Positions 18,601 to 26,374 of a stretch of 64,000 nucleotides of DNA are shown here, in pieces. Source of the stretch: Neorhizobium galegae (GTDB taxonomy: Bacteria > Pseudomonadota > Alphaproteobacteria > Rhizobiales > Rhizobiaceae); contig NZ_CP090095.1 in NCBI RefSeq assembly GCF_021391675.1, forward strand, positions 2,919,501 through 2,983,500. Reading direction: 5' to 3'. The translations under genes and the position numbers were made by a program. Position 1 is the first letter of the stretch. Every line of letters starts with the position of its first letter. The notes beneath the pieces were generated by a model that was given only the letters and a program-made list of their open reading frames with translations, had not been told where the DNA came from and made no database searches.

Positions 18601-18809
18601 CCGTATTCGCGCAAAAAGTCCTCGACGCCGCCGACCTTGCCGGCCCCATCGCGGATGGCATTGACCATCCGCCGCGCGCGCTGGTCGATCGCCGCGTCCT
18701 GCGCCGAGGTGAAGCTGGTGCGGGCGGCGAACTGCCGGATCAGCCGGTCGTCGTCACCGGCATAGGGCGCATTGAAGGGAATGAAGGGCTCGGTCAGAAT
18801 CTGGCTCAT
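15687..18809 (-). CDS. putA: Bifunctional proline dehydrogenase / P5C dehydrogenase PutA
   Basis: PutA oxidises proline to glutamate in two steps with channelling between an FAD-dependent proline dehydrogenase domain (about residues 160-470, 'RMMVRLVKGAYWDTEVKRAQ') and an NAD-dependent aldehyde dehydrogenase domain (about 560-1010, catalytic Cys in 'SAGQRCSALRI', Glu in 'ETGGINAMIV'). At 1040 residues it lacks the N-terminal ribbon-helix-helix of enterobacterial PutA, so it is the non-DNA-binding type. The ATG at 18809 is preferred over 18815 because GGAG is spaced six bases from it. It diverges from an Lrp-type regulator. Confidence 0.97.
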   Translation of the reverse strand: MSQILTEPFIPFNAPYAGDDDRLIRQFAARTSFTSAQDAAIDQRARRMVNAIRDGAGKVGGVEDFLREYGLSTREGLALMVLAEALLRVPDALTQDRLIEDKLREGGWSTHEASGESWFVSASAWALAVSARVIGPGETPEGILRGLVKRVGLPTVRTATKQAMRFLGHHFVLGETMKDALVRAAKSEEKGYRHSFDMLGEGARTAEDAKRYFRSYADAIQSIGAHMKKHGKGRQLPDRMGISVKLSALHPRYLATHHDRVMAELVPDLLDLARMAKEHQLNFTVDAEEADRLELSLDVIAAVFSDPSLAGWDGFGLAIQAYQKRAPQVIDYIDQLCTTHGRRMMVRLVKGAYWDTEVKRAQERGIEDYPVWTRKPATDLAYLACAQQLLAKRARIFPQFATHNALTVSTILELAGPDRTGFEFQRLHGMGEALYDDLLESNDRIACRIYAPVGGYRDLLAYLVRRLLENGANSSFVAVAGDKQVPVEKLLERPAARLGLDDGISARHKQIPLPSDIYGRRKNSAGFEFGHRVELERLMASVSRSWGEVKAGPLVAGAISKAAEKPVRSPSDRSKVVGTVRDATPADVDAAFAAAAKAFRAWSRQPVEIRAACLERAAGLMEENRDRLLALLAAEAGKTLDDGIAEIREAVDFCRYYADKGRELFAMPSVMPGPTGEDNRHFWRGRGVFGCISPWNFPLAIFLGQISAALVAGNTVVAKPAPQTPLIAYEAIKLFHQAGVPAEVLALVPGGPDVGSAITAHPKLAGVAFTGSTKTAHAINRALAAKDGPIVPFIAETGGINAMIVDATALSEQVADDVVVSAFRSAGQRCSALRILFLQEDVADGMLKMIEGAAAELNLGDPAKQNTDVGPIIDENQKKTLADHISDMRAQKQKIRYAGGAPATGNFFAPHIIELDSAAVLTREVFGPVLHVVRWKAKEFDKVLSAIDATGYGLTLGIHSRIEATIRKVTEALDTGNVYVNRNMIGAVVGTQPFGGSGLSGTGFKAGGPAYLMRFAEEQVISVNTAAAGGNASLIAIGEG

Positions 18810-18919
18810 ATGCATCTCCGTTTCATTCTCCCCATAGCTGGAATTTCGTGGTGATTTCAGCGGATTTTTATGGCATCAACGAGATATATCACGGCAATTC
18901 AAGAAAAACGTAGCGAGAT

Positions 18920-19381
18920 ATGAAGAACATCGACCGTCTCGACCGAAAAATCCTCCGGGCGCTCCAGAAAGAGGGGCGCCTGAGCAATCTCGAACTCGCC
19001 GATCGCGTTGCGCTTTCACCCACGGCGACCGCCGAACGCGTCAAGCGATTGACCCGCGAAGGATACATCACCGGTTATAGCGCTTTGCTGTCGCCGGAAA
19101 AGCTCGGGCGCAATCTGCTCGTCTTCGTGCAGGTCAAGCTCGACCGCACCACGCCCGACGTTTTCGACGCGTTCGCCGCCGCGGTGAAACGCAGTGACGA
19201 CGTGATGGAATGCCACATGGTGGCAGGCGGCTTCGACTACTTGGTGAAGGCTCGCGTCGCAGGAATGGAGGCCTACCGGCAGTTCCTCTCGGAGGTGATT
19301 CTCCCGCTTCCGGGCGTCAGGGAAACCCATACCTATGCCGTCATGGAGGAAATCAAAGGGACCGGATATATCCCCGTATAA
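18920..19381 (+). CDS. putR: Lrp/AsnC family activator, PutR-like
   Basis: This 153-residue regulator has an N-terminal HTH ('RLSNLELADRVALSPTATAERVKRL') and an RAM ligand-binding domain ending 'THTYAVMEEIKGTGYIPV'. It diverges from putA across 110 bases. In Agrobacterium and Rhodobacter the Lrp-type PutR beside putA activates putA in response to proline, and the same role is inferred from position. An Asp- or Glu-specific Lrp role is possible but less likely. Confidence 0.85.
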   Translation: MKNIDRLDRKILRALQKEGRLSNLELADRVALSPTATAERVKRLTREGYITGYSALLSPEKLGRNLLVFVQVKLDRTTPDVFDAFAAAVKRSDDVMECHMVAGGFDYLVKARVAGMEAYRQFLSEVILPLPGVRETHTYAVMEEIKGTGYIPV

Positions 19382-19537
19382 ATCTTGACCGCGTAACTCC
19401 ATGAATTCATGGAAATAAAGTGAGCTTATATCGGAAACTGCGCCGGTTTCTGCTGCAGCGCAGGAAATTTCGCTGGCTATTCAAACCGATTGGTATATTT
19501 GTTAACGATCACATAAATCACCTGTCTGCTCGCCCGC

Positions 19538-20263
19538 ATGATCACTTTGGAACGGCAATCGATTCTGAACAGCGAGATTTCCGCCGCGGACTCGCGGGTG
19601 GAAATATTTGCTGCCATGAAGCGCGTTGCCCACGAATTCGGGTTTCGGCACATCACGCTTTTCGCAGCCACCAGAGCGGATGAGACGCTGTTGTCGCGGA
19701 TGATCGTCGAGACGACGCTGCCCGCAACCTATGTCCAGGAATTTGACCGCCGCCGGCTTCTGAAGCTCTGTCCGGTTGCGTCGATCATCTCGAAATCCGC
19801 TCTTCCCTGCTGTTGGTCGATCGGCGATCCTGAAAGCGTACGCGGTTTCCCGGTTCCGGCAGAGATGGACGAATTGCAGCGCCGCTACGACATTATCACC
19901 AGCGTCGCGATGGCGGTGCATTCGATCGATGGCGGCCGCTTCATGCTGCGCTTCGACGGCGTGCGGCATCGGTTGAGCCAGGTGGAGCTCAACGAGATCG
20001 GCATGATCGTGCTGCATGCGTTCGATGTCTTCGACAAGCTCCGCCGCAGTGCCAGGACCGGTTCCGCTGGGCCTCTTACCACCCGCGAGCTGGAGGTCGT
20101 CCGCTGGACGGCGCAGGGCAAGACATCCTCCGAGATCGGGCGGATTCTTTCCCTCTCGGATCACACCGTTAACGCATATATGACCAATGCCATAAAGAAA
20201 CTGGATTGCGTCAACCGCACCCAGTTGGTAGCTAAGGCATTGAGATTGAGACTCATAGTGTGA
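19538..20263 (+). CDS. LuxR family transcriptional regulator (solo)
   Basis: This 241-residue regulator has an N-terminal autoinducer-binding-like domain and a C-terminal LuxR HTH ('LTTRELEVVRWTAQGKTSSEIGRILSLSDHTVNAYMTNAIKKL', about residues 177-220). No luxI-type synthase occurs in the window. At the position of the conserved Asp-Pro of acyl-homoserine-lactone receptors the sequence reads Cys-Pro ('KLCPVASII'), so AHL binding is doubtful. It may respond to another ligand or to none, as VisN/VisR-like regulators do. The PAS-domain gene starts 37 bases downstream on the same strand, so the two may be co-transcribed. Confidence 0.85.
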   Translation: MITLERQSILNSEISAADSRVEIFAAMKRVAHEFGFRHITLFAATRADETLLSRMIVETTLPATYVQEFDRRRLLKLCPVASIISKSALPCCWSIGDPESVRGFPVPAEMDELQRRYDIITSVAMAVHSIDGGRFMLRFDGVRHRLSQVELNEIGMIVLHAFDVFDKLRRSARTGSAGPLTTRELEVVRWTAQGKTSSEIGRILSLSDHTVNAYMTNAIKKLDCVNRTQLVAKALRLRLIV

Positions 20264-20300
20264 GGTTGGGGCGTTTCTCCCGGCCTATGGGAGAAAAAGA

Positions 20301-20771
20301 TTGACGTTTTGGGTCGAACACACCGAAAAACGCGTCAATACTCAATACCTGGAAGTGGGACTCTCGACAGACGAGGTGGTTGAACTTGCCTCGGCCTTCC
20401 GTTTCTACGGTTATTGGCGGATCGATCTGGACAGCGGCCACTTCTTCGTGACCGAAGATGTCTGCCGCATATTCGGACTGGAGCCGAAGAACGGCCCGAT
20501 GAACATGGTCGCCCTCACCGCGCGCATCCATCCCGACGACATGCCGCAACTGATGGAAACCTTCGAGCGCGCCAGCGGCGAGCGCCTGACCTACCACAAC
20601 ATCTATCGCATCAAAGCCGATGCGCAGGACTACAAATACGTCCGCAGCGTCGGTAAATTCCGCGACAAACCGGGCACGAGCGGCGAGGTCGTCGGCATCA
20701 CCTACGAGTTCTTTGCCGAACGCCCCGGCGTGACGTTTTTTCTCGACGATCAAAATCCGCCGAAAACCTGA
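20301..20771 (+). CDS. PAS-fold domain protein, TTG start
   Basis: This 156-residue protein is little more than one PAS domain ('FYGYWRIDLDSGHFFVTEDVCRIFGLEP', 'RIHPDDMPQLMETFERA', 'YRIKADAQDYKYVRSVGKF') with short ends. No kinase, GGDEF or HTH output domain is present, so it would act by binding a partner. The start is TTG at 20301 with GGGAG eight bases upstream; no ATG occurs before the domain. It lies just after the LuxR-type gene and may sense a signal for it. A partner is only inferred from position. Confidence 0.7.
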   Translation: MTFWVEHTEKRVNTQYLEVGLSTDEVVELASAFRFYGYWRIDLDSGHFFVTEDVCRIFGLEPKNGPMNMVALTARIHPDDMPQLMETFERASGERLTYHNIYRIKADAQDYKYVRSVGKFRDKPGTSGEVVGITYEFFAERPGVTFFLDDQNPPKT

Positions 20772-20786
20772 CCGGCTCCGGCCGGC

Positions 20787-21935
20787 TTACCGGTCCAGCA
20801 CCGAGCGCAATTCCACCAGGTTCGAGCGGACCCGGAGAGTATAGAAGCCCATCACCGCCAGATGACTCGGCATGATCCAGCCGTCCTCGCGGCCGTTGGA
20901 GATGATCGCCGGCTGGATGCGCAGCGCCGACTTGAACTGCGACAGCGTATCGGTCCAGAGCGGCCCGATATTGCGCTCGCGGATCACCTGGGAGAAATCC
21001 GCGCCTGCCGCCGAAAGCACGGCATAATAGCCGTAGAGCTGGCCATAGGCGAACCAGAAGCGGTCGTCAGCACGCGTATCGAACCAGCCGGCATTGTAGT
21101 TCTCCGAACGCTCGCGCAGGATTGCCGACGTGCCGCCGAGATCGTTGGCGATCCGGTCGATGAACTGGATCAGGTTGTCGGCGCGGCTGTCGAAGGTCGC
21201 GTTGCAGGTGGTCAGATCGGTATTGAAGGCCCTCAGCTTGCCGATCGCCGCGCGATAATAGCTCGGGGTCGGGGTCTTCGGCCCAAAGGGGCTGAGCCCG
21301 AAATACCAGGAAGATTCGTCGAACTGGAGGTTGCCGCGGGCATCCTGTAGATTGTTGTTGATGCTCGAGGTGCCGCGCACGCGCCCAAGCGAATCGACGA
21401 GTTCCGTCGATGTACGCCGAACCGCCTGATTGACGCCGCGCTGGAACGAGGCCTTGTTGTCGAGGAAGGGGGTGTGATCCCAGTCGATACCGAAGAACCC
21501 CAGCCGATAGAGGAGCATCGAGGAGATCCAGGCATTCTGGTTGACGTTCATGTCGGTGAGATCGGCGGCCACATCGACGATCGCCGACGACTGGCATTGT
21601 TTCGCGCCGGTCGCCGGAGCGGTCGCATTGGCGCTTGCAGGAGCCGTTGCCGGCAATTCCTGGCCGGCCGGCACGTTGCGTTCCGACCAGCGATAGCTGT
21701 CGACGAAATTCGGATTGAAATTGGTCCAGACCTGCGTCTGCCAGAAGAAATAGCCGTAGAGCCCGAACATCAGCACCAGGAAGGCGAGGATGGGGCCCTT
21801 CACCATCCAGTGGCGCTGGCGGTACCAGCCATGTGCTGCCATGAACGGCCAGACGATCCAGGCGATCAACAGCCCTATGCCTCGCCCGACGGCCTGGCCG
21901 ATCCCTTGAAAGAAGGCGGTAATCCGGTCGAGCAT
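20787..21935 (-). CDS. DUF2333 family membrane-anchored protein
   Basis: This 382-residue protein has an N-terminal amphipathic region and one or two membrane segments ('GIGLLIAWIVWPFMAAHGW', 'GPILAFLVLMFGLYGYFFW', about residues 18-70). A large periplasmic domain follows ('NQNAWISSMLLYRLGFFGIDWDHTPFLDNKASFQRG', 'RADDRFWFAYGQLYGYYAVL'). This matches DUF2333, a conserved proteobacterial family of unknown function. The start at 21935 follows GAGGAGACAG. It converges on the PAS gene with only 15 bases between stops. Confidence 0.8.
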   Translation of the reverse strand: MLDRITAFFQGIGQAVGRGIGLLIAWIVWPFMAAHGWYRQRHWMVKGPILAFLVLMFGLYGYFFWQTQVWTNFNPNFVDSYRWSERNVPAGQELPATAPASANATAPATGAKQCQSSAIVDVAADLTDMNVNQNAWISSMLLYRLGFFGIDWDHTPFLDNKASFQRGVNQAVRRTSTELVDSLGRVRGTSSINNNLQDARGNLQFDESSWYFGLSPFGPKTPTPSYYRAAIGKLRAFNTDLTTCNATFDSRADNLIQFIDRIANDLGGTSAILRERSENYNAGWFDTRADDRFWFAYGQLYGYYAVLSAAGADFSQVIRERNIGPLWTDTLSQFKSALRIQPAIISNGREDGWIMPSHLAVMGFYTLRVRSNLVELRSVLDR

Positions 21936-22071
21936 CGCTGTCTCCTCGTGAGGCGGTGTGCATCCGATTTGGCTTGGCTCACACATATGTGCTCGGCGTC
22001 ACAAGCACAACGGGGGCGCAACGTTTCGCCGCAACCGCTGGAAACGGCCGCCTCGCCGATCCTCGGCAGTC

Positions 22072-23010
22072 CTATTGGGACCGGGCGAGCTTGAAGCCGA
22101 AAACGGTCGGCAGCCGAAAGCCGGTCGTTCCGCCGTCGGCCGCCTCCCCCGCCGCCTCCGTGGGAAAGCGTTCGGCAAATGCCTGATCGGCGCGATGCCG
22201 CCGGCGGTCGAGGCCGTGCAATGTCAGCAGCCCGCTTGCGAAGCGCGCGACCTCGGGGGTCAGATGCGGAAAGAGTTCGGGCTTCAGGCCGGCGTCGCCA
22301 TGCCCGCTGGCATCGGCAACCATCCGGTAGAGGATGAGGAGGTTTTCCGTATCGGTGACCAGCTTGTGCAGAAGAATGTTGCAGGCGCCCACCCGGGCGT
22401 TGAGCCCGGCGACGAAATCCTGAAAGACCTTGATCGCGGGTTCGGTGCGGCCGACCACGTCCAGGCCGGTCATCGTGGCGCCGTACTCGCCGCGCAGCTT
22501 TTCGATGATCTCCGGTCGGTGGTCGATGAGCGTCACCAGATCGCCCTCCCTCTCCTTCCGCTGCCCGATCAGGAAGTCGCGCTCCTGCCGCACCAGACCG
22601 GCCAGCAGATCGGCACGCCGCAGAAGCTCCGCCAGCCGGTTGAGCGGCATGGGGCTGCGCCAGCGCGCCTGCTGGCGGCGATGTTTGGCGGCCCGGGAAA
22701 CGTAGCCGATCAGTGTTTCGAAGCGGGTCGGCACCTCCCGATCGTCGAACTCCTGGGCGCAGATACCGATCTCGGCTGCCAGCTTGGCGACCAACCTGGC
22801 GGTTGCCGCTTCGACCGCCTGCCGCTCGGGCATCTCGGCCGTCAGCCGCTCGGCTTCCGCGGCCAGCTTCTCCTCGTCCGGCAGGGAGAGATTCCGCGCG
22901 GCTTCGGCAAGCAGGGACGAGACCGTACCGAGCGCGTCGCGCATCACCGCCAAAAGGCCGCTGATCCGCTCGATCTCGCCGTCGAAATTCTTAAAAGCCG
23001 CCACGCGCAT
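22072..23010 (-). CDS. Uncharacterised helical protein
   Basis: I do not recognise this 312-residue protein. It starts at the ATG at 23010 with GGGGAGT directly before it. It has no signal peptide or membrane segment and reads as mostly helical: Ala/Leu/Glu/Arg-rich with heptad-like stretches ('SSLLAEAARNLSLPDEEKLAAEAERLTAEM', 'LAELLRRADLLAGLVRQERDFLIGQRKEREGDLVTLI'). No Walker box, HTH or metal motif is visible. It lies between the DUF2333 and pseudoazurin genes on the same strand, with gaps of 136 and 95 bases. Codon use resembles its neighbours, so it is probably a real native gene. Confidence 0.7.
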   Translation of the reverse strand: MRVAAFKNFDGEIERISGLLAVMRDALGTVSSLLAEAARNLSLPDEEKLAAEAERLTAEMPERQAVEAATARLVAKLAAEIGICAQEFDDREVPTRFETLIGYVSRAAKHRRQQARWRSPMPLNRLAELLRRADLLAGLVRQERDFLIGQRKEREGDLVTLIDHRPEIIEKLRGEYGATMTGLDVVGRTEPAIKVFQDFVAGLNARVGACNILLHKLVTDTENLLILYRMVADASGHGDAGLKPELFPHLTPEVARFASGLLTLHGLDRRRHRADQAFAERFPTEAAGEAADGGTTGFRLPTVFGFKLARSQ

Positions 23011-23105
23011 ACTCCCCGCCGTCGGAAGAGAAGATAACGCCCCCGAAAAATTATGCCACGCCGTCCCGCCTCGATTGCCGGGAAAAATTGGGACAGTCCG
23101 GAAAG

Positions 23106-23552
23106 TCAAAGCCCGAGCTTGGCGATTTCCGCATCAAGACGGTCCTTCGCCTTTTTCGGCATCTTGGCGCCTTTCACCGCGTCGAGATTGGCCGGGGCGT
23201 CGCCGACGACGATCACCGCGACCATGCCCATGCCGAAATGCGGCGTGCATTTGAAGACGTAGACGCCCGGCTTGTCGGGTGTGAAGGAAACCTCCTGGCT
23301 GATCTTGCCTTTGATTTCAGCGACGCCTTCCGGCACCAGGCCGGGCATCGAAACGACGTCATGCCCCTTGTCGACCGGCACGAACTTGATCGTATCGCCC
23401 GGCTGCGCCTTCACGGCTGCCGGCTCGAACACCATGACCTCGCCGTCGCTGCCCTTGTTGAGCATCTTCACCTCGATCTCGGCGCTGAAGGCCGGCAGGG
23501 CGAACAGGGCGAGGCTGGTGGCAAGCGTAAAGGTTTTTGCGGTCTTGCGCAT
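23106..23552 (-). CDS. Pseudoazurin, type 1 copper protein
   Basis: This 148-residue periplasmic blue-copper electron carrier has a signal peptide ('[19 protein letters not shown]') and the four copper ligands: His in 'DKGHDVVSM', then Cys, His and Met in '[11 protein letters not shown]'. Pseudoazurins donate electrons to copper nitrite reductase and nitrous-oxide reductase, but no denitrification enzyme gene is in this window. The start at 23552 follows CAGGAG. A TTG-N8-CAA (FNR/NnrR-type) site lies about 92 bases upstream, consistent with low-oxygen or nitric-oxide control. Confidence 0.93.
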   Translation of the reverse strand: MRKTAKTFTLATSLALFALPAFSAEIEVKMLNKGSDGEVMVFEPAAVKAQPGDTIKFVPVDKGHDVVSMPGLVPEGVAEIKGKISQEVSFTPDKPGVYVFKCTPHFGMGMVAVIVVGDAPANLDAVKGAKMPKKAKDRLDAEIAKLGL

Positions 23553-23637
23553 GCGAGGCAACTCCTGCTGGGAACCACCGCCCATCGGGCCGAGGCGTTT
23601 CGGATGTGGCATCTAAATATGTTGCCGGCCGCAAACT

Positions 23638-23651
23638 TTGACCAGCGTCAA
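23638..23651 (-). promoter_or_regulatory. FNR/NnrR-type box upstream of pseudoazurin
   Basis: TTGACCAGCGTCAA is a near-perfect palindrome of the FNR/CRP class (TTGAC-N4-GTCAA). A -10-like sequence around 23610-23619 would place the box centre near -38 to -42, the class II activator position. Which FNR-family member binds cannot be told. Confidence 0.6.
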
Positions 23652-23713
23652 TTTTCGCCTCATCGCCGCGGCATTCCGTCTCACACGGTGAACGGAGCTT
23701 TAAATTCCGAGCA

Positions 23714-24295
23714 TCACTCGCAACGCATCTGATCTTCCCAGTGCCGCCGGCAGAGCGAGACATATTTCTCGTTGCCGCCGACATCCACCTGGGCGCCTTC
23801 GCGCACCAGTTTGCCGTCCTCGTCGAGCCTCACCACCATCGTCGCCTTGCGCCCGCAATGACAGATGGTGCGCACCTCGCGCAGCTCGTCGGCGATCGCC
23901 AGCAGCTCCAGCGAGCCGGGAAACAGCTTGCCCTGGAAATCGGTCCTGAGGCCATAGGTCATCACCGGGATGCCGACCCTGTCGGAAATCCGCGCCAGCT
24001 GCCAGACCTGTTCGGGCGACAGGAACTGCGCCTCGTCGACGAACACGCAGGCGACCGGTTCCTCCCCATGCATCGCCTCGATGTCCGAAAAGAGGTCGTC
24101 GGACGGCCCGAAGGGAATGGCGTCTGAGGAGAGTCCGATCCGCGAGGCGACCCGGCCCTGGCCGGCCCGGTCGTCCAGCGATGCGGTGAAGATCGCGGTG
24201 CGCATGCCGCGCTCGCGGTAGTTATAGGATGCCTGCAGAAGCATGGTCGACTTGCCGGCGTTCATGGTGGCGTAGTGGAAATAGAGCTTGGCCAT
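23714..24295 (-). CDS. tdk: Thymidine kinase
   Basis: Tdk phosphorylates thymidine (and deoxyuridine) with ATP in pyrimidine salvage. The 193-residue protein has the type II P-loop ('MNAGKSTMLLQ'), the 'VFVDEAQFL' Walker B/catalytic Glu segment, the 'TYGLRTDFQGKLFPGS' lasso loop and zinc-finger Cys/His residues ('CHCGRKAT', 'LCRRHW'). The start at 24295 follows AGAAGGCAG; the longer ORF upstream is not coding. It stands alone on the minus strand, divergent from choX. Confidence 0.96.
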   Translation of the reverse strand: MAKLYFHYATMNAGKSTMLLQASYNYRERGMRTAIFTASLDDRAGQGRVASRIGLSSDAIPFGPSDDLFSDIEAMHGEEPVACVFVDEAQFLSPEQVWQLARISDRVGIPVMTYGLRTDFQGKLFPGSLELLAIADELREVRTICHCGRKATMVVRLDEDGKLVREGAQVDVGGNEKYVSLCRRHWEDQMRCE

Positions 24296-24493
24296 ATCTG
24301 CCTTCTGATCGCGATCGGGATTCGGGAAAAGCCGTCTTTGCCGAAAACCACAGGAAACTGTAGACTGCGCAACGCTGCGCGAGAAAGTCACAAATGTCGC
24401 AAATGCACCCCCTTCTCCGCCGCGAATGCGCGCGCTTGCCTCGGCGCAGCATATATTGATAATGGCGGGAACCAAAAAAAACGGGAGCAGCCC

Positions 24494-25450
24494 ATGCGCA
24501 TGACTACCTCACTGAAGACCACTCTCGCCGCTGCCGCGTCGATCCTCGCGATCGTCGGCACCGCATCCGCCGCCGAACCGGAAGCCTGCAAGACCGTCCG
24601 GATTTCGGACGTGGGCTGGACGGACCTCGCCTCGACCAACGCCTCGTTCATCCAGGTTCTCGAAGCGCTCGGCTACAAGGCCGACGTCAAGACCCTCGGT
24701 GTTCCGGTCACCTATTCTTCCATGAAGAACAAGGATATCGACCTCTTCCTCGGCAACTGGATGCCGGCTCAGCAGGGCGCCATCCAGCCCTATCTCGACG
24801 ACAAGTCGATCGAGAGCATCGCCGTCAACCTCGAAGGCGCCAAGTACACGCTCGGCACCAATGCCGCCGGCGCCAAGCTCGGCATCAAGGACTTCAAGGA
24901 CATCGCCACCCATAAGAAGGAACTCGACGGCAAGGTTTACGGCATCGAGCCCGGCAACGAAGGCAACGGCATGATCGTGTCGCTGATCGAAGCCAATACC
25001 TTCGGCCTCAAGGGTTTCGAGGTCGTCGAATCCTCCGAGCAGGGCATGCTGACCCAGGTCACCCGCGCGGACAAGGAAGGCAAGCCGGTCGTCTTCCTCG
25101 CCTGGGCGCCGCACCCGATGAACGTCGCCCATGAGATCACCTATCTCGCCGGCGGCGACGCCACCGTCTTCGGTCCGAACTACGGCGGCGCGACGGTCTA
25201 CACCGTGGCGCGCGGCGGTTACGCCGCCCAGTGCCCGAACGTCGGCAAGCTCCTCAAGAACGTGAAGTTCTCGCTCGACATGGAAAACACCATCATGGGC
25301 AAGATCCTCAACGACGGCGAGGACGCCGACGACGCTGCCAAGGTTTGGCTGAAGGCCAATCCGAAGGTCATCGAGCCCTGGGTTGCCGGCGTCACCACCT
25401 ATGACGGCAAGGACGGCCTCGCCGCCGTCAAGAAGGCACTCGGTCTCTAA
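24494..25450 (+). CDS. choX: Choline ABC transporter, periplasmic binding protein ChoX
   Basis: This 318-residue protein binds choline (and weakly acetylcholine) in the periplasm for the ChoXWV transporter. It has a signal peptide ending 'TASAAEPE' and keeps the aromatic cage residues of S. meliloti ChoX: Trp in 'SDVGWTDL', Trp in 'LGNWMPAQ', Tyr in 'AKYTLGT' and Trp in 'LAWAPHPMN'. The start at 24494 follows ACGGGAG. It begins the choXWV operon. Choline taken up here would feed glycine-betaine synthesis, but no bet genes are in the window. Confidence 0.95.
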   Translation: MRMTTSLKTTLAAAASILAIVGTASAAEPEACKTVRISDVGWTDLASTNASFIQVLEALGYKADVKTLGVPVTYSSMKNKDIDLFLGNWMPAQQGAIQPYLDDKSIESIAVNLEGAKYTLGTNAAGAKLGIKDFKDIATHKKELDGKVYGIEPGNEGNGMIVSLIEANTFGLKGFEVVESSEQGMLTQVTRADKEGKPVVFLAWAPHPMNVAHEITYLAGGDATVFGPNYGGATVYTVARGGYAAQCPNVGKLLKNVKFSLDMENTIMGKILNDGEDADDAAKVWLKANPKVIEPWVAGVTTYDGKDGLAAVKKALGL

Positions 25451-25466
25451 CAGTCCTGAAAATGTT

Positions 25467-25494
25467 TCCGGGGCGGCGGATCGCCTGCCCCGGA
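25467..25494 (+). other. Strong intercistronic hairpin between choX and choW
   Basis: TCCGGGGC pairs with GCCCCGGA and, inside it, GGCG with CGCC around GAT, forming a long GC stem without a T tract. Such stems after binding-protein genes usually protect the upstream mRNA or reduce read-through, giving more binding protein than permease. Confidence 0.7.
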
Positions 25495-25513
25495 GCCCGC
25501 CCTTTCTCTCCCT

Positions 25514-26374
25514 ATGGACGGCAGTTTTCTCGTGGATTGGATCGCAGATCATCGAATACCTATAGGTTCCTGGGCGAAGGCGGTCGTTGACTGGTTGACG
25601 GCGAATGCCGACTGGTTCTTCGACTGGCTTTCTTCCGTACTCCTTGGAGTGATCAACGGCCTTTTGTGGTGTCTGGCGACCCCGCATCCGCTGATCGTCA
25701 TGGCCGCCATGACCGGGCTTTCCTGGTGGCTGCGCCGTTCCCTTGTGCTCGCGGCCTTCACCTTCTTCGGCCTGCTCCTGATCTTCAACCAGGGCTACTG
25801 GAAGGAAACCACCGAAACCCTGGCGCTGGTGCTCGCCTCGACGGCGGTCAGCATGGTGGTCGGCGTGCCGCTTGGCATCGCCGCTGCCCGCCGCCAATGG
25901 TTTTACGAAGCCATGCGGCCGGTCCTCGACCTGATGCAGACGCTGCCGAGCTTCGTCTATCTCATCCCGGCGCTGATCCTCTTCGGCCTCGGCATGGTTC
26001 CGGGCCTGATCGCCACCGTCATCTTCGCGATCCCGGCGCCGATCCGTCTGACCCGCCTCGGGATCGTCTCGACCCCGAGCTCGCTTCGGGAAGCGGCCGT
26101 CGCCTTCGGTGCCACCCCGTCGCAGATCCTGCGCAAGGTGGAACTGCCCTATGCCATGCCGCAGATCATGGCTGGCCTCACCCAGACGATCATGCTGTCG
26201 CTGTCGATGGTCGTCATCGCGGCGCTGGTCGGCGCCAACGGCCTCGGCGTGCCGGTGCTCCGGGCGCTGAATACCGTGAATGTCGCCCGCGGCTTCGATT
26301 CAGGCCTCTGCATCGTCATCCTGGCGATCATCCTCGACCGCATGTTCCGCACATCGACGGGAGACGGCCAATGA
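25514..26374 (+). CDS. choW: Choline ABC transporter, permease ChoW
   Basis: This 286-residue inner-membrane permease has about six or seven membrane segments and the ABC-permease EAA loop 'LREAAVAFGATPSQILRKVELPYAMPQI'. It belongs to the ProW/OpuAB class and pairs with ChoX and ChoV for choline uptake. It starts at the ATG at 25514, 63 bases after choX, beyond the hairpin. Its stop overlaps the choV start as ATGA. Confidence 0.94.
   Translation: MDGSFLVDWIADHRIPIGSWAKAVVDWLTANADWFFDWLSSVLLGVINGLLWCLATPHPLIVMAAMTGLSWWLRRSLVLAAFTFFGLLLIFNQGYWKETTETLALVLASTAVSMVVGVPLGIAAARRQWFYEAMRPVLDLMQTLPSFVYLIPALILFGLGMVPGLIATVIFAIPAPIRLTRLGIVSTPSSLREAAVAFGATPSQILRKVELPYAMPQIMAGLTQTIMLSLSMVVIAALVGANGLGVPVLRALNTVNVARGFDSGLCIVILAIILDRMFRTSTGDGQ

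Noticed and set aside
15933..18854. A 973-codon open frame antisense to putA, and similar long antisense frames over the HWE kinase (29295-31244) and the aminotransferase (31310-32920)
   Set aside because: They mirror strong real genes in GC-rich DNA, have Arg/Gly/Asp-rich products without family features, and lack sensible ribosome-binding sites.
19538..20263. Quorum-sensing locus
   Set aside because: No acyl-homoserine-lactone synthase gene is present and the conserved Asp of the ligand site is replaced.
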